Positions 24,598-33,191 of a stretch of 42,357 bases of DNA are shown one piece after another. Below the pieces are notes generated by a model. The model did no database searches. It was given only the letters and a program-made list of their open reading frames with translations, and was not told where the DNA came from. How positions within the stretch are numbered: position 1 is the first letter of the stretch; every line of letters begins with the position of its first letter. The position numbers were made by a program, and so were the translations under genes. Source of the DNA: Firmicutes bacterium UBA5496 (lineage in GTDB: Bacteria > Bacillota > Proteinivoracia > UBA4975); NCBI GenBank assembly GCA_002427015.1, contig DIPE01000027.1, forward strand, positions 1 to 42,357, read 5' to 3'.

Positions 24598-24602
24598 TCA
24601 AC

Positions 24603-24631
24603 TTGTATCAAGGCGGAAGATGCGATATAAT
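24603..24631 (+). promoter_or_regulatory. Sigma-A-type promoter for rnj
   Basis: TATAAT (24626-24631) is a perfect -10 box. TTGTAT (24603-24608) stands 17 bases upstream as a -35 box with 3 of 6 matches. A start near 24638 would give a short leader before the rnj ribosome site at 24666-24670. Confidence 0.6.
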
Positions 24632-24674
24632 AGGCCTATTGAACTGCGGTCGGGAAATTACTAACGGAGGTGTA

Positions 24675-26381
24675 ATGTTGGCAGATACTAACAAACGAAG
24701 GAGGACCCGCAAGAGGGCTCCTGTCAATAACGAAAGGGTCAGGCTGGTTTCCCTGGGCGGTGTGGGTGAAATCGGCAAAAATATGTTTGCTTTTGAATAT
24801 GAGCAAGAGATAGTCGTTATTGACGGTGGTTTAAAATTCCCGGAAGAAGACATGCTGGGAGTAGACATTGTCATCCCAGATACCAGTTACCTGGTGGAAA
24901 ACCAGGATAAAGTTGCCGCTATTCTCTTGACTCATGGTCATGAGGACCATATCGGGGGCTTGCCTTATATCCTTAAGCAACTTCCTAAACCGGTCTATGG
25001 CACAAAGCTGACCCTGGGCATTCTCGAAGGCAAACTCAAGGAAAAGGGAATGCTGGCAGAATGTGACCTGCGCCAGATCAAGCCAGGGATGAAACTGCAG
25101 GTTACTGAAAATATCCAAGCCGAGTTCTTTGTAGTAAATCACAGTATTCCCGATGCTGTGGGAATTTGTTTGCGCACCCCCGCCGGATTGATTGTCCACT
25201 GCGGCGATTTTAAAATTGATCATACTCCTGTCGACGGCAGGGTTATGGATTTTAACCGCTTGGCCCAATATGGCGAGGAGGGTGTGCTCGCCGTTCTCAT
25301 CGACTCTACAAATGCCGAACGTCCTGGCTTTACCCAATCGGAGACCAAGGTGGGCGAAACCATTTCGGAAGTGCTGCGCCTCTCTGACAATCGGGTAATC
25401 CTGGCTACCTTTGCTTCCAATGTCCACAGAATTCAGCAGGTTCTTAACGCCGCCGCGGAACATAAACGCAAAGTAGCCGTCAACGGGCGCTCAATGGTCA
25501 ATGTGGTCAATATCGCCATGGAGCTTGGATACCTTAAGGATCATCATCATGTCCTGGTGGAAGTGGAAGATGCAATCAAATTGCCCCCCCATAAAGTGGT
25601 GCTGCTGACCACCGGCAGTCAGGGGGAACCCATGTCCGGTCTCAGCAGAATGGCGGCAGGGGAGCACCGCAAGGTGGAGATTGTCCCCGGAGATACGGTA
25701 ATCTTTGCTGCCAATCCCATTCCCGGCAATGAAAAACTGGTATCCCGGACCATTGACAACTTATTCCGGCTGGGGGCGGATGTCATTTATGAATCGGTAT
25801 CCGGAACCCATGTCTCCGGACATGCCAGCCAGGAAGAAATCAAACTGCTGTTGAGCTTGCTCAAGCCCAAATATGCTATTCCCGTGCACGGGGAGTACCG
25901 CCACTGCATCCACTTTCAGAAGCTTGCCACCGCCCAGGGCATCCCCCTCAGCAATATCCCCCTCATAAAAATCGGGGAATTATGGGAGTTTTCAGCCTCT
26001 GCTGCCAAGCATGTGAGCACTGTGCCGTCAGGCCAGGTGATGGTTGACGGCTTAGGGATAGGCGATGTGGGCAATATTGTGCTCAGGGACCGCAAACAGC
26101 TTTCCATGGATGGAATTTTAATCGTGGTCCTGACTTTGGAAAAGGCTACCGGCAAGGTCCTTTCCGGCCCAGATATCGTCTCCAGGGGCTTTGTCTATGT
26201 GCGAGAGTCTGAAGACCTGATGGCAGAAGCAAGAGATGTCATCCGGGGCTATCTATCTGAAAACGGCACGCAAACTGAGTGGTCGGTGATAAAATCCGGC
26301 ATTCGCGATTGTCTCGGCAAATTTCTCTATGACAAAACCCGCCGCAGTCCAATGATTATTCCCATAATCATGGAAGTCTAA
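24675..26381 (+). CDS. rnj: Ribonuclease J
   Basis: A metallo-beta-lactamase/beta-CASP ribonuclease with 5' exonuclease and endonuclease action in mRNA turnover. The zinc site is THGHEDHIGG (H87, H89, D91, H92), and further ligands are seen in VNHSIPDAVG and GDFKIDHTP. The beta-CASP motif GSQGEPMSGLSRMA and the C-terminal SGHAS with VHGEYRH are present. At 568 residues it has a short basic N-terminal extension. The ATG at 24675 lies just behind CGGAGG; the adjacent TTG 24678 is also possible. Its position after dapA is that of Bacillus rnjB. It is the only RNase J in the window. Confidence 0.95.
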   Translation: MLADTNKRRRTRKRAPVNNERVRLVSLGGVGEIGKNMFAFEYEQEIVVIDGGLKFPEEDMLGVDIVIPDTSYLVENQDKVAAILLTHGHEDHIGGLPYILKQLPKPVYGTKLTLGILEGKLKEKGMLAECDLRQIKPGMKLQVTENIQAEFFVVNHSIPDAVGICLRTPAGLIVHCGDFKIDHTPVDGRVMDFNRLAQYGEEGVLAVLIDSTNAERPGFTQSETKVGETISEVLRLSDNRVILATFASNVHRIQQVLNAAAEHKRKVAVNGRSMVNVVNIAMELGYLKDHHHVLVEVEDAIKLPPHKVVLLTTGSQGEPMSGLSRMAAGEHRKVEIVPGDTVIFAANPIPGNEKLVSRTIDNLFRLGADVIYESVSGTHVSGHASQEEIKLLLSLLKPKYAIPVHGEYRHCIHFQKLATAQGIPLSNIPLIKIGELWEFSASAAKHVSTVPSGQVMVDGLGIGDVGNIVLRDRKQLSMDGILIVVLTLEKATGKVLSGPDIVSRGFVYVRESEDLMAEARDVIRGYLSENGTQTEWSVIKSGIRDCLGKFLYDKTRRSPMIIPIIMEV

Positions 26382-26388
26382 GTTATGG

Positions 26389-26413
26389 AACCCTGCCTGC
26401 AGCAGGGTTTTTT
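26389..26413 (+). terminator. Intrinsic terminator after rnj
   Basis: AACCCTGC (26389-26396) pairs with GCAGGGTT (26402-26409) over a 5-base loop, and six T follow (26408-26413). It begins 8 bases after the rnj stop. Confidence 0.92.
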
Positions 26414-26469
26414 CTACATAAACGGAGTCTTAAGGGGGAAACTATTGCAAACTAAAGAGGAGTGGTGAA

Positions 26470-27150
26470 GTGACTGCAATGGATGTCGGGCGCAACCCGC
26501 AGCTGGAAAATATCGAAAGCATGGGGCAAAATGTCCTGCCAGCCCCTGCTCCCAGCAGCATTCATATCCTCAACATCATCGGCCAGATTGAGGGGCATGT
26601 GGTGCTGCCTCCCCAAAATAAGACCACAAAATATGAACATATTATTCCTCAGTTGGCAGCGGTCGAACAGAATCAGTCAATCCAAGGCCTGTTGGTGATT
26701 CTCAATACAGTAGGCGGCGACGTGGAGGCAGGGCTGGCAATAGCGGAAATGATTAAGTCTCTGAGCAAGCCCACAGTCTCCCTGGTTCTGGGAGGAGGAC
26801 ACAGCATTGGTGTGCCGATAGCTGTCAGCACCAATTATTCCATAATCGCTGAAACCGCGACTATGACCATCCATCCAATCCGTTTGACGGGTTTGGTGAT
26901 TGGCGTTCCGCAGACTTATGAATACCTGGATAAAATGCAGGACCGAGTAGTGGACTTTGTCTGCCGCAATTCCAAGATCGCCAAAGCAGCCTTTAGGGAA
27001 CTGATGTTTCGCACTGGCGAACTGGCCCGAGATATTGGCACAGTGCTGGTGGGCAAAGATGCCGTGGAAGCTGGTTTAATAGATGGCGTTGGCGGCATAG
27101 CCACTGCCATTGAGAAAATTCATGCTTTGACGAAAGACAGGGTACATTAA
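26470..27150 (+). CDS. tepA: TepA-type ClpP-like serine peptidase
   Basis: A 226-residue ClpP/crotonase-fold peptidase known in Bacillus as translocation-enhancing protein TepA and linked to spore formation. Ser112 lies in LVLGGGHSIGVP and His135 in MTIHPIR; the GGDVEAG turn of the fold is seen. It has no signal peptide. The GTG at 26470 is 7 bases behind GAGGAG (26457-26462); ATG 26479 is an alternative. The ylzJ-like gene starts directly after its stop, as in Bacillus. Confidence 0.9.
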   Translation: MTAMDVGRNPQLENIESMGQNVLPAPAPSSIHILNIIGQIEGHVVLPPQNKTTKYEHIIPQLAAVEQNQSIQGLLVILNTVGGDVEAGLAIAEMIKSLSKPTVSLVLGGGHSIGVPIAVSTNYSIIAETATMTIHPIRLTGLVIGVPQTYEYLDKMQDRVVDFVCRNSKIAKAAFRELMFRTGELARDIGTVLVGKDAVEAGLIDGVGGIATAIEKIHALTKDRVH

Positions 27151-27363
27151 ATGGTGCTGTACACCCCTTATGATATTGATATAATTATGCAGGACCTGAC
27201 CAAGCCCCAGACAAAGCAGCGGGAGGTAAGACTGACAAACGGAATTGTGCTCCTGGGCCAGGATGTAGAATCAGGCTTTAAGATTGAACGGGTGGTCTGC
27301 GGCAACTGCAACGCCTACCTTATTCCTGAATATCAGCCGGGCATGGTAATCAAGCTCACCTGA
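27151..27363 (+). CDS. ylzJ: YlzJ-like small protein
   Basis: A 70-residue protein of the YlzJ-like family found after tepA in spore formers. The conserved start MVLYTPYDIDIIM and the CGNCNAYLIPEYQPG motif, with two cysteines, are visible. The ATG abuts the tepA stop with no spacer, so expression probably depends on tepA translation. Its function is not known. Confidence 0.8.
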   Translation: MVLYTPYDIDIIMQDLTKPQTKQREVRLTNGIVLLGQDVESGFKIERVVCGNCNAYLIPEYQPGMVIKLT

Positions 27364-27419
27364 CCCGGTCTGTTTTTTTATACCAGCTTATGATAATATC
27401 AAAATCGGAGGGATGTCCA

Positions 27420-28238
27420 ATGGACTATTTAAAGGCAGTATTGCTTGGCCTGATTCAGGGCCTCACCGAGTTTTTGCCTGTCAGCAGTTCCGGCCACTTG
27501 GTATTGGCCCAGAGGTTGCTGGGAATTGAAATTCCCGGAGTAACCTTTGAAGTGTTCCTGCACGTGGGCACTTTAATTTCTGTAATCTGGGTGTTCCGGG
27601 AGCGCCTTGCCAACATAATCAAATCATTCCTTGTTTTATTCAAAAAAGAAGAATGGGCGCGGTTTGCCGCTAACCCCGACCGCCGCTTTGGCTTGCTTTT
27701 AATCGCCGCCAGCATCCCAACTGCTATTATTGCTTTTCTCCTCAATGACTTTATCGAAAAGGCCTTTGGCAGCACCCTTTTTGTAGGCATCGCTCTGCTG
27801 ATAACTGGGGGTTTGCTCTGGGTGGCGGATGCTTTGCCGGGAGGCAATAAAGATATCACCAAAACCACTGCCCTTGATGCCGTCTTAATTGGTGTTTTTC
27901 AAGGGATTGCAATCTTTCCCGGCATATCCCGGTCGGGAGCTACAATCAGCGGCGCCCTTTTCCGCAAGCTGGACAAGCGCACCGCCGCAGAATTTTCCTT
28001 TCTCCTTTCCATTCCGGCAATTCTCGGGGGCGCTCTGGTGGAGGTAATTAAAATTGGTCAAGAAACTGCCGGGGCAGCAATGGATTGGCTCTTTTATCTG
28101 GCGGGCATTGTCGCGGCAGCGGCGGCAGGCATTTTTGCCATCAGATTTTTTATTCGACTGCTGGTCAGGGACAGGCTGCGCATCTTCGCTGTTTACTGTT
28201 GGTTAGTTGGGGTGATTGTAATCCTCATTACTCTGTAA
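27420..28238 (+). CDS. uppP: Undecaprenyl-diphosphatase
   Basis: A membrane enzyme (BacA family) that dephosphorylates undecaprenyl diphosphate to recycle the lipid carrier. The motif FLPVSSSGHLV is at residues 20-30, and GISRSGATISG lies near residue 170. About eight membrane helices are seen over 272 residues. The ATG at 27420 follows GGAGGGAT; an earlier in-frame ATG (27390) has no ribosome site. It completes, with uppS, both ends of carrier metabolism in the window. Confidence 0.95.
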   Translation: MDYLKAVLLGLIQGLTEFLPVSSSGHLVLAQRLLGIEIPGVTFEVFLHVGTLISVIWVFRERLANIIKSFLVLFKKEEWARFAANPDRRFGLLLIAASIPTAIIAFLLNDFIEKAFGSTLFVGIALLITGGLLWVADALPGGNKDITKTTALDAVLIGVFQGIAIFPGISRSGATISGALFRKLDKRTAAEFSFLLSIPAILGGALVEVIKIGQETAGAAMDWLFYLAGIVAAAAAGIFAIRFFIRLLVRDRLRIFAVYCWLVGVIVILITL

Positions 28239-28250
28239 AGGGGTGTATTT

Positions 28251-30494
28251 ATGGCTAGAACCCGAAGACGCCGGCGCAAAGACAGACAGGTCCACAACGA
28301 GGTTGGCGGCCTGATTATGGTGGCCATTGCAGTGCTGGCAGGCGCCAGCCTGTTTTCTCCAGAGAATGTGGGCAAAATCGGCGGCTTTCTTGCCCGTCTG
28401 CAGTGGACTATCGCCGGCCAATACGCACTTTTTATACCTTTTTCTCTGTTTTTATGGGGATTTAGGATGATTTTCTTTCCCAATTCCGCTTTATTTGCCC
28501 GCAGGGCAATTGGCAGTCTGCTGATTATTCTGTGTATATTAACGGCAGTGCACATCGCCGCCGCAGATAAAGACTATTCCACAGAAACCCTGCTGAATAT
28601 TGCCAAGCAGGATGGCAAACCCGTTGCCGGTGGCGGAATTATCGGCGCCCTGGGCGCCCTGGGCCTGTTAAAGGCCTTTGGACTTGTGGGCGGAGTTGTC
28701 ATTCTGGTTTCAGTGGCAGCCATCGGCATTTTTCTCCTCTTAAACATTTCCCTCAAGCAGTTTGTCCAGTATTTGTCCCGGTTTGCCAAATCCGCCGTCA
28801 AGGCTTTTGTGCAGGTCACGGGCCGGCTTAATTCCGCTATAAGAAAGATGGTAAAATCTGCGGGCACCCCTGCTGGGGACAAGCCTGCTGCCGACTCTGT
28901 AAATATCCACGATTATCAGGTTCCCGTGGAGGACGAGGCGGCCCCTCCGGCGCCCCAGGTGCATCAGCCTGTTCTTGTTGAATCGGCTCCCGAGCATTCT
29001 GCCCCTGCCGATGACCTGGAGGAATCGGTAATTGAGCTGGAACATGAAGAACCGGAACTTTACCAGCTGCCGCCTCTGAGCCTGCTTCAGAAAACCATTC
29101 GCCTCAAGGACCCTCAGGGGCGGAGAGAACTGGTTTCCCAAGCGGATATTTTAGAGGAGACTCTTGCCAGCTTCGGCATTGAAGCAAAGGTAATCAATGT
29201 TCATCGGGGGCCCACTATTACCAGATTTGAAATTCAGCCGGCTTCAGGAGTCAAGGTCAGCAGGATTGTCAATCTGGCCGATGATTTAGCCTTGAATCTT
29301 GCTGCCACCGGTGTCAGAATCGAGGCGCCTATTCCCGGCAAATCCGCCATTGGCCTGGAAGTAGCCAACAAGTCCAAGGCTACCGTGTATTTGCGAGAGG
29401 TGCTGGAGACCCCCGAATTCCTGGACAATCCTTCCAAGTTGGCTATTGCCCTTGGCAAGGACATTGCCGGCGCCACGATAATCGCCGATTTAATGGATAT
29501 TCCCCACCTGCTCATCGCTGGGGCCACCGGTTCGGGAAAATCAGTTTGCCTCAACGCGATTATCATCTCTTTGTTGTACAAAGCCAAACCATCGGAGCTG
29601 AAGTTCCTACTTATCGACCCCAAAGTGGTGGAATTAAATGTGTACAACGGACTGCCGCACTTGCTCTGTCCTGTGGTCACCGATCCCCGCCTGGCTTCCC
29701 AGGGCCTGAAAAATATCATCAAGGAAATGGAGCAGCGTTATCATCTCTTTGCTGAGGTTGGGGCAAGAGACATACAGCGCTATAATGAGTTTGCCCTGGA
29801 AAGGCAGGAGAAGCCCTTGCCCTATGTAATTGTCATCATTGACGAGCTGGCGGACCTGATGATGACTGCCGCCACAGATGTTGAGGATGCCATCTTTAGA
29901 ATTGCCCAGAAGTCTCGGGCTGCGGGAATTCATCTCATTGTGGCTACCCAGCGTCCATCCGTTGACGTCATAACCGGAGTGATTAAAGCCAATCTCACTA
30001 CAAGGATTGCCTTTGCCGTTTCTTCCCAGGCCGACTCCAAGACCATCCTGGACATGGGAGGAGCCGAAAAGCTTTTGGGCCGAGGAGATATGCTCTTTTC
30101 GCCCCTGGGCTCGGCCAAGCCTCAGCGGCTCCAAAGCGCATTTATATCCGATGAAGAAGTGGAGAAAGTAGTTGCTCATATCCTAGGCCAGTCCATGCCA
30201 GTGCCGCGCACAGATTTTCTCCAGCCCCATGAAGAGGATGCTGAAGAGGAGCCCGTGGAAATGGATGAATTGCTTCCGGAAGCAGCGAGGATGATTGTCG
30301 AAAGCGGACAGGCCTCAATCTCCATGCTGCAAAGGCGCCTGCGCATAGGGTATACCCGGGCGGGCCGGCTCATTGACGATATGGAGCGCTTGTCCATTGT
30401 GGGTGGGCATGAAGGCAGCAAAGCCAGAAAAATCCTGGTCACCCTGGCTCAATTGGAAGAAATTTTGGAAAACCAAGAGCGTTTAAACCCATAA
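28251..30494 (+). CDS. ftsK: FtsK/SpoIIIE family DNA translocase
   Basis: A membrane-anchored, hexameric DNA pump for chromosome segregation at the division or spore septum. The N-terminus is very basic (MARTRRRRRKDR), then four membrane helices over residues 17-165, an acidic/proline linker (about 215-270), and the motor. Walker A is GATGSGKS (424-431), Walker B is VIVIIDELADLM, and the C-terminal winged-helix gamma domain is at 680-740 (ISMLQRRLRIGYTRAG). At 747 residues it is like SpoIIIE (787). The protein ends in LNP within a palindromic terminator. Confidence 0.95.
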   Translation: MARTRRRRRKDRQVHNEVGGLIMVAIAVLAGASLFSPENVGKIGGFLARLQWTIAGQYALFIPFSLFLWGFRMIFFPNSALFARRAIGSLLIILCILTAVHIAAADKDYSTETLLNIAKQDGKPVAGGGIIGALGALGLLKAFGLVGGVVILVSVAAIGIFLLLNISLKQFVQYLSRFAKSAVKAFVQVTGRLNSAIRKMVKSAGTPAGDKPAADSVNIHDYQVPVEDEAAPPAPQVHQPVLVESAPEHSAPADDLEESVIELEHEEPELYQLPPLSLLQKTIRLKDPQGRRELVSQADILEETLASFGIEAKVINVHRGPTITRFEIQPASGVKVSRIVNLADDLALNLAATGVRIEAPIPGKSAIGLEVANKSKATVYLREVLETPEFLDNPSKLAIALGKDIAGATIIADLMDIPHLLIAGATGSGKSVCLNAIIISLLYKAKPSELKFLLIDPKVVELNVYNGLPHLLCPVVTDPRLASQGLKNIIKEMEQRYHLFAEVGARDIQRYNEFALERQEKPLPYVIVIIDELADLMMTAATDVEDAIFRIAQKSRAAGIHLIVATQRPSVDVITGVIKANLTTRIAFAVSSQADSKTILDMGGAEKLLGRGDMLFSPLGSAKPQRLQSAFISDEEVEKVVAHILGQSMPVPRTDFLQPHEEDAEEEPVEMDELLPEAARMIVESGQASISMLQRRLRIGYTRAGRLIDDMERLSIVGGHEGSKARKILVTLAQLEEILENQERLNP

Positions 30495-30525
30495 AAACCC
30501 GGCTCCCGGGTTTTTATGGGTTTAA
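30483..30525 (+). terminator. Bidirectional terminator between convergent genes
   Basis: A perfect 20-bp inverted repeat (30483-30502 with 30506-30525) has a 3-base loop. It holds an A-run on one arm and a T-run on the other, so it can end transcription from both sides. It encloses the stop codons of ftsK (30492-30494) and of the minus-strand ATPase (30514-30516). Confidence 0.9.
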
Positions 30526-31527
30526 GTATGCGATTTCAGCGGCAATTCGCTTAGGCAACCCGGCAACCTCTTGAAAGTTCATGCAGGGATTGTAACAGCC
30601 CTCCAAGGCAGCATGCAGCTTGGCGGCAGCAGCAATATTTGTCACTGCTTTGTCCATATAGTACTGAATTTGGTCTTCTGATTCCGAGGGTCCCCGATAG
30701 TCTGAACCAAAGGTCCAGTCTGCCCCTTGAACCCTGTGGGGAGGGTGACTAGAAAATAAGGCAAATTCTCCCGGAATATAGATGTGTTCCAAGTATTCAG
30801 GCTGGAAACCACAGTAGAGGTAGATGGCAGGGATTCCCCGCAGTTTGAGTGCTCGGGCAATTTCAGCTAAGACAAGGGAATTAAAGGCTCTGTTTCCTCC
30901 TTCCAGGGCGATGCTGGACTTGGCCTTCAGCCTGGGCAAGAAGTTGACAATTCCTTTGCTGGTGAGGCCAGAGGCAAAGGCCTTGCGGTTGAAGCCTTGG
31001 GAGGTATCAGGAACTAATTTTAGGATAGATTGCATGTCATCTTGGGCCTGCGCCTCTACATCCCCGCGGCGTTCAGTTTTTTGAACCAGGTTTGCCAGAC
31101 CTGCAGCCACAGCCAGCCAGCCGTAGGCAATTTTATAAAGTTCCGAAATCTCATTTATAAGTTTCTCAATCTGCTGGCGGCGGGCAGCCAGGGCCCTGTA
31201 GTCCCAATAGCTTCCCAAATCTACTGTTTGCTGGACAGCTCCCGGCAAGCGGGGACCGATTGTATGGGGAGCCGTGCCATCGAGAATCGAGACCTGCTTA
31301 GAAGGAATATAAAGACCGTCCAGAGAATCTGCAGCCGCTGTGCAGTGGTATTTTTCCAGGGAGCAAGGGAATTGCTTGGCCACTTCCTTGATGATTGTTG
31401 ATTTTCCTGTGCCGGGACCGCCTTTGAGGATATAAACCCGTTGGAAACTGTCTAGGGCCAGGTACTGGTAATGGGAACAAAAGCCTTGGGCAGAATTGGC
31501 GCCAGCAAAGAGATGGATATTGTTCAT
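30514..31527 (-). CDS. P-loop ATPase of the PRK06851 type, internally duplicated
   Basis: A 337-residue soluble ATPase-like protein, the only minus-strand gene. Walker A (GGPGTGKS, residues 36-43) is intact and followed by DSLDGLYIP and DGTAPH. The second half repeats the pattern: the P-loop position reads GGNRAFNS (210-217), which cannot bind phosphate normally, then YLEHIYIP and SSHPPH. The two halves match the duplicated layout I recall for this conserved Bacillota family. The start is the ATG with complement at 31525-31527, since GAGGGG lies 6 bases upstream; earlier starts add a tail of poor quality. Function is unknown. Confidence 0.75.
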   Translation of the reverse strand: MNNIHLFAGANSAQGFCSHYQYLALDSFQRVYILKGGPGTGKSTIIKEVAKQFPCSLEKYHCTAAADSLDGLYIPSKQVSILDGTAPHTIGPRLPGAVQQTVDLGSYWDYRALAARRQQIEKLINEISELYKIAYGWLAVAAGLANLVQKTERRGDVEAQAQDDMQSILKLVPDTSQGFNRKAFASGLTSKGIVNFLPRLKAKSSIALEGGNRAFNSLVLAEIARALKLRGIPAIYLYCGFQPEYLEHIYIPGEFALFSSHPPHRVQGADWTFGSDYRGPSESEDQIQYYMDKAVTNIAAAAKLHAALEGCYNPCMNFQEVAGLPKRIAAEIAYLNP

Positions 31528-31580
31528 GCCAACCCCTCTTTCAGTAACCTGGTTTATCTTACTGCAAGCACAAGGCATCA

Positions 31581-31609
31581 GTGCAATTGCCGGAGAAATT
31601 TGCTATAAT
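31581..31609 (+). promoter_or_regulatory. Extended -10 promoter for ymfK
   Basis: TGCTATAAT (31601-31609) is a perfect extended -10 element (TGnTATAAT). The -35 position (GTGCAA, 31581-31586) is weak with a 17-base spacer. Transcription would begin near 31616, just before GGAG (31617-31620) and the ymfK ATG at 31630. It restarts plus-strand transcription after the antisense gene. Confidence 0.65.
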
Positions 31610-31629
31610 AATTTGTGGAGTGAAGGCCA

Positions 31630-32391
31630 ATGGAATGGTATATGGAGTATGAAGTCATCCATGACAGGCCTGGTATTTTAGGTGATATTGCCACTTTCCT
31701 GGGCCTGATGGGAGTCAACATTACTATGATTAATGGCATCGCCGACGGAAAGCGGGGTCTGCTTTTAGACTGCAATGATTCAGCCCGGATGGTCACCTTA
31801 AAAAATGCATTGGCCAAGGCAAACAGCATCCAGCTTACAGCCTTTCGCAAGCCAAGCTTTATCGACAGAATCAGCCTGAAACACGGTAAGATCATTCATC
31901 GGGACGCCAATGCCCCTGGCACATACAGCTTTATCAGGGAAGACCTGGGGATGCTGGTGGATTTTTTGGGCGAGCTTATTTTAAAGCAAACACCTGTCAT
32001 CGGTCTTAGGGGCATGCCCCGAGTCGGCAAAACCGAAGCTACCATTGCCGCATGCGTCTACGCCAATAAAAAATGGGTAATCATCTCTTCGACGCTTATG
32101 CGCCAGTCTATGCGCAGGGTTTTGTCCGAGGAAGAGCTTTCTCGAGACTGTGTTTACCTGATTGACGGCATCGTTTCCTGTGTCCGGGGCAGTTTGGAGC
32201 ATAAACAGCTGGTTGAGAAAATATTAGAGTATCCAGTTCCTAAAATCATCGAGCACCCGGATATATTTCTGCGGGAGAACGCTCTTACCGAGAGCTTTTT
32301 TGACTATATTGTCGAGCTTAGGCGCACTAAGGACGAGGTTATAGACTATAGCCTGGTTTCCCAATCTTTTTCGGCCTTTGATATAAGCTGA
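31630..32391 (+). CDS. ymfK: YmfK-like protein (DUF3388) with ACT-like and P-loop-like parts
   Basis: A 253-residue protein matching the YmfK/DUF3388 family of Bacillus. Residues 1-70 look like an ACT domain (YEVIHDRPGILGDIATFLGL, a short regulatory fold). The C-terminal part contains GMPRVGKT (a GxxxxGKT Walker A pattern) around residue 130, followed by WVIISSTLMRQ and DGIVSCVRGSLEHKQL. The role is not known. It lies where Bacillus has ymfK before ymfM (rodZ) and pgsA, so the place is conserved. No membrane helix is seen. Confidence 0.8.
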   Translation: MEWYMEYEVIHDRPGILGDIATFLGLMGVNITMINGIADGKRGLLLDCNDSARMVTLKNALAKANSIQLTAFRKPSFIDRISLKHGKIIHRDANAPGTYSFIREDLGMLVDFLGELILKQTPVIGLRGMPRVGKTEATIAACVYANKKWVIISSTLMRQSMRRVLSEEELSRDCVYLIDGIVSCVRGSLEHKQLVEKILEYPVPKIIEHPDIFLRENALTESFFDYIVELRRTKDEVIDYSLVSQSFSAFDIS

Positions 32392-32401
32392 GGTGAGTTA
32401 A

Positions 32402-33175
32402 GTGGAGCAAATTGTTTCCCAATTGATTGAGGCCCGCCATAAAGCCGGACTTAGTCTGGAGGATCTGCACAAGCTGACCATGATTCCGATCAGGCAATTA
32501 GAGTTTTTGGAATCATATCAATTTGACAAGATTGGTCCTTCAGTTTACGTCAAAGGTTTTATCCGCAGGTACGCTCAGGAAGTAGGCATCGACCCTGACA
32601 GCCTGTGGCAGATAGAGAGCAGCCATTTGCCCCTTGCTGCTCCTGTCAAGCCCAGACGCAGCAGCCGTCAGCCCTTTAAAAATTACCTCATTCCCATTGT
32701 GCGCATTCTCGCCACTCTCGCTGTCCTTATTTTGGTGGGTGTATTGATCTATAAAGCGATTATATCTTACCGGGACCCCGGCCTGCCGGCGCCGCCGGCG
32801 CCACCTGGACAGCAGGAGGAACCTGAGCCTGAACCGGAGCCGGAACCAGAACCGGAACCGGAGCCTGAGGTAACTATTGAACAGGTGCAAGCAGATAATG
32901 CAGAGGGCATTTATCTGGTGCACAATGCCCAAGCCCTGGATATTATTTTGGATTTCAGCGGCAACTGCTGGACTCGCATTACTGCAGACGGAGAGAAAGC
33001 AGGAGAGGGGACTTTCACAGCCGGCCAGCAACAGCAGCTGACGGCAGCGGAGACCGTAAAAATCAGGTTTGGGGCGCCCATTAATGTCAGCGTTACTGTC
33101 AATGGTGTGCCTGTGGAAACACCGGATATTCGCAAGGGATTTAATTTGGAAATCAGCCTGGCCCCTGCCGACTGA
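32402..33175 (+). CDS. rodZ: RodZ-like helix-turn-helix membrane protein
   Basis: A 257-residue cytoskeletal-type protein (YmfM in Bacillus). Residues 1-70 form a Cro-like HTH_25 domain (SLEDLHKLTMIPIRQLEFLE) that contacts MreB in family members. A membrane helix spans about residues 99-122 (VRILATLAVLILVGVLIY). An extracellular linker has eight Glu-Pro pairs (residues 140-156). The C-terminal domain (DUF4115-like) follows, containing DFSGNCWTRI. The GTG at 32402 lies behind GAGGTGA. It precedes rimO by 16 bases. Confidence 0.9.
   Translation: MEQIVSQLIEARHKAGLSLEDLHKLTMIPIRQLEFLESYQFDKIGPSVYVKGFIRRYAQEVGIDPDSLWQIESSHLPLAAPVKPRRSSRQPFKNYLIPIVRILATLAVLILVGVLIYKAIISYRDPGLPAPPAPPGQQEEPEPEPEPEPEPEPEPEVTIEQVQADNAEGIYLVHNAQALDIILDFSGNCWTRITADGEKAGEGTFTAGQQQQLTAAETVKIRFGAPINVSVTVNGVPVETPDIRKGFNLEISLAPAD
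32819..32869 (+). repeat. Glu-Pro coding repeat in rodZ
   Basis: Eight tandem Glu-Pro codon pairs plus a final Glu, using mixed codons (gaa/gag with cct/ccg/cca). They form a stiff linker between the membrane helix and the outer domain. Repeat copy number may vary between strains. Confidence 0.8.
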
Positions 33176-33191
33176 TTATGGGAGAGTGGCT

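Noticed and set aside
27364..27378. Run of seven T after ylzJ as a terminator
   Set aside because: No stem of useful length precedes it.
27392..27397. GATAAT as a -10 box for uppP
   Set aside because: No acceptable -35 and no TG extension; could be chance in an A/T-rich spacer.
32540..33031. Minus-strand frame with an RFRFW-like repeat
   Set aside because: The repeat is the reverse complement of the Glu-Pro codons of rodZ, so it is not a real arginine-rich protein.
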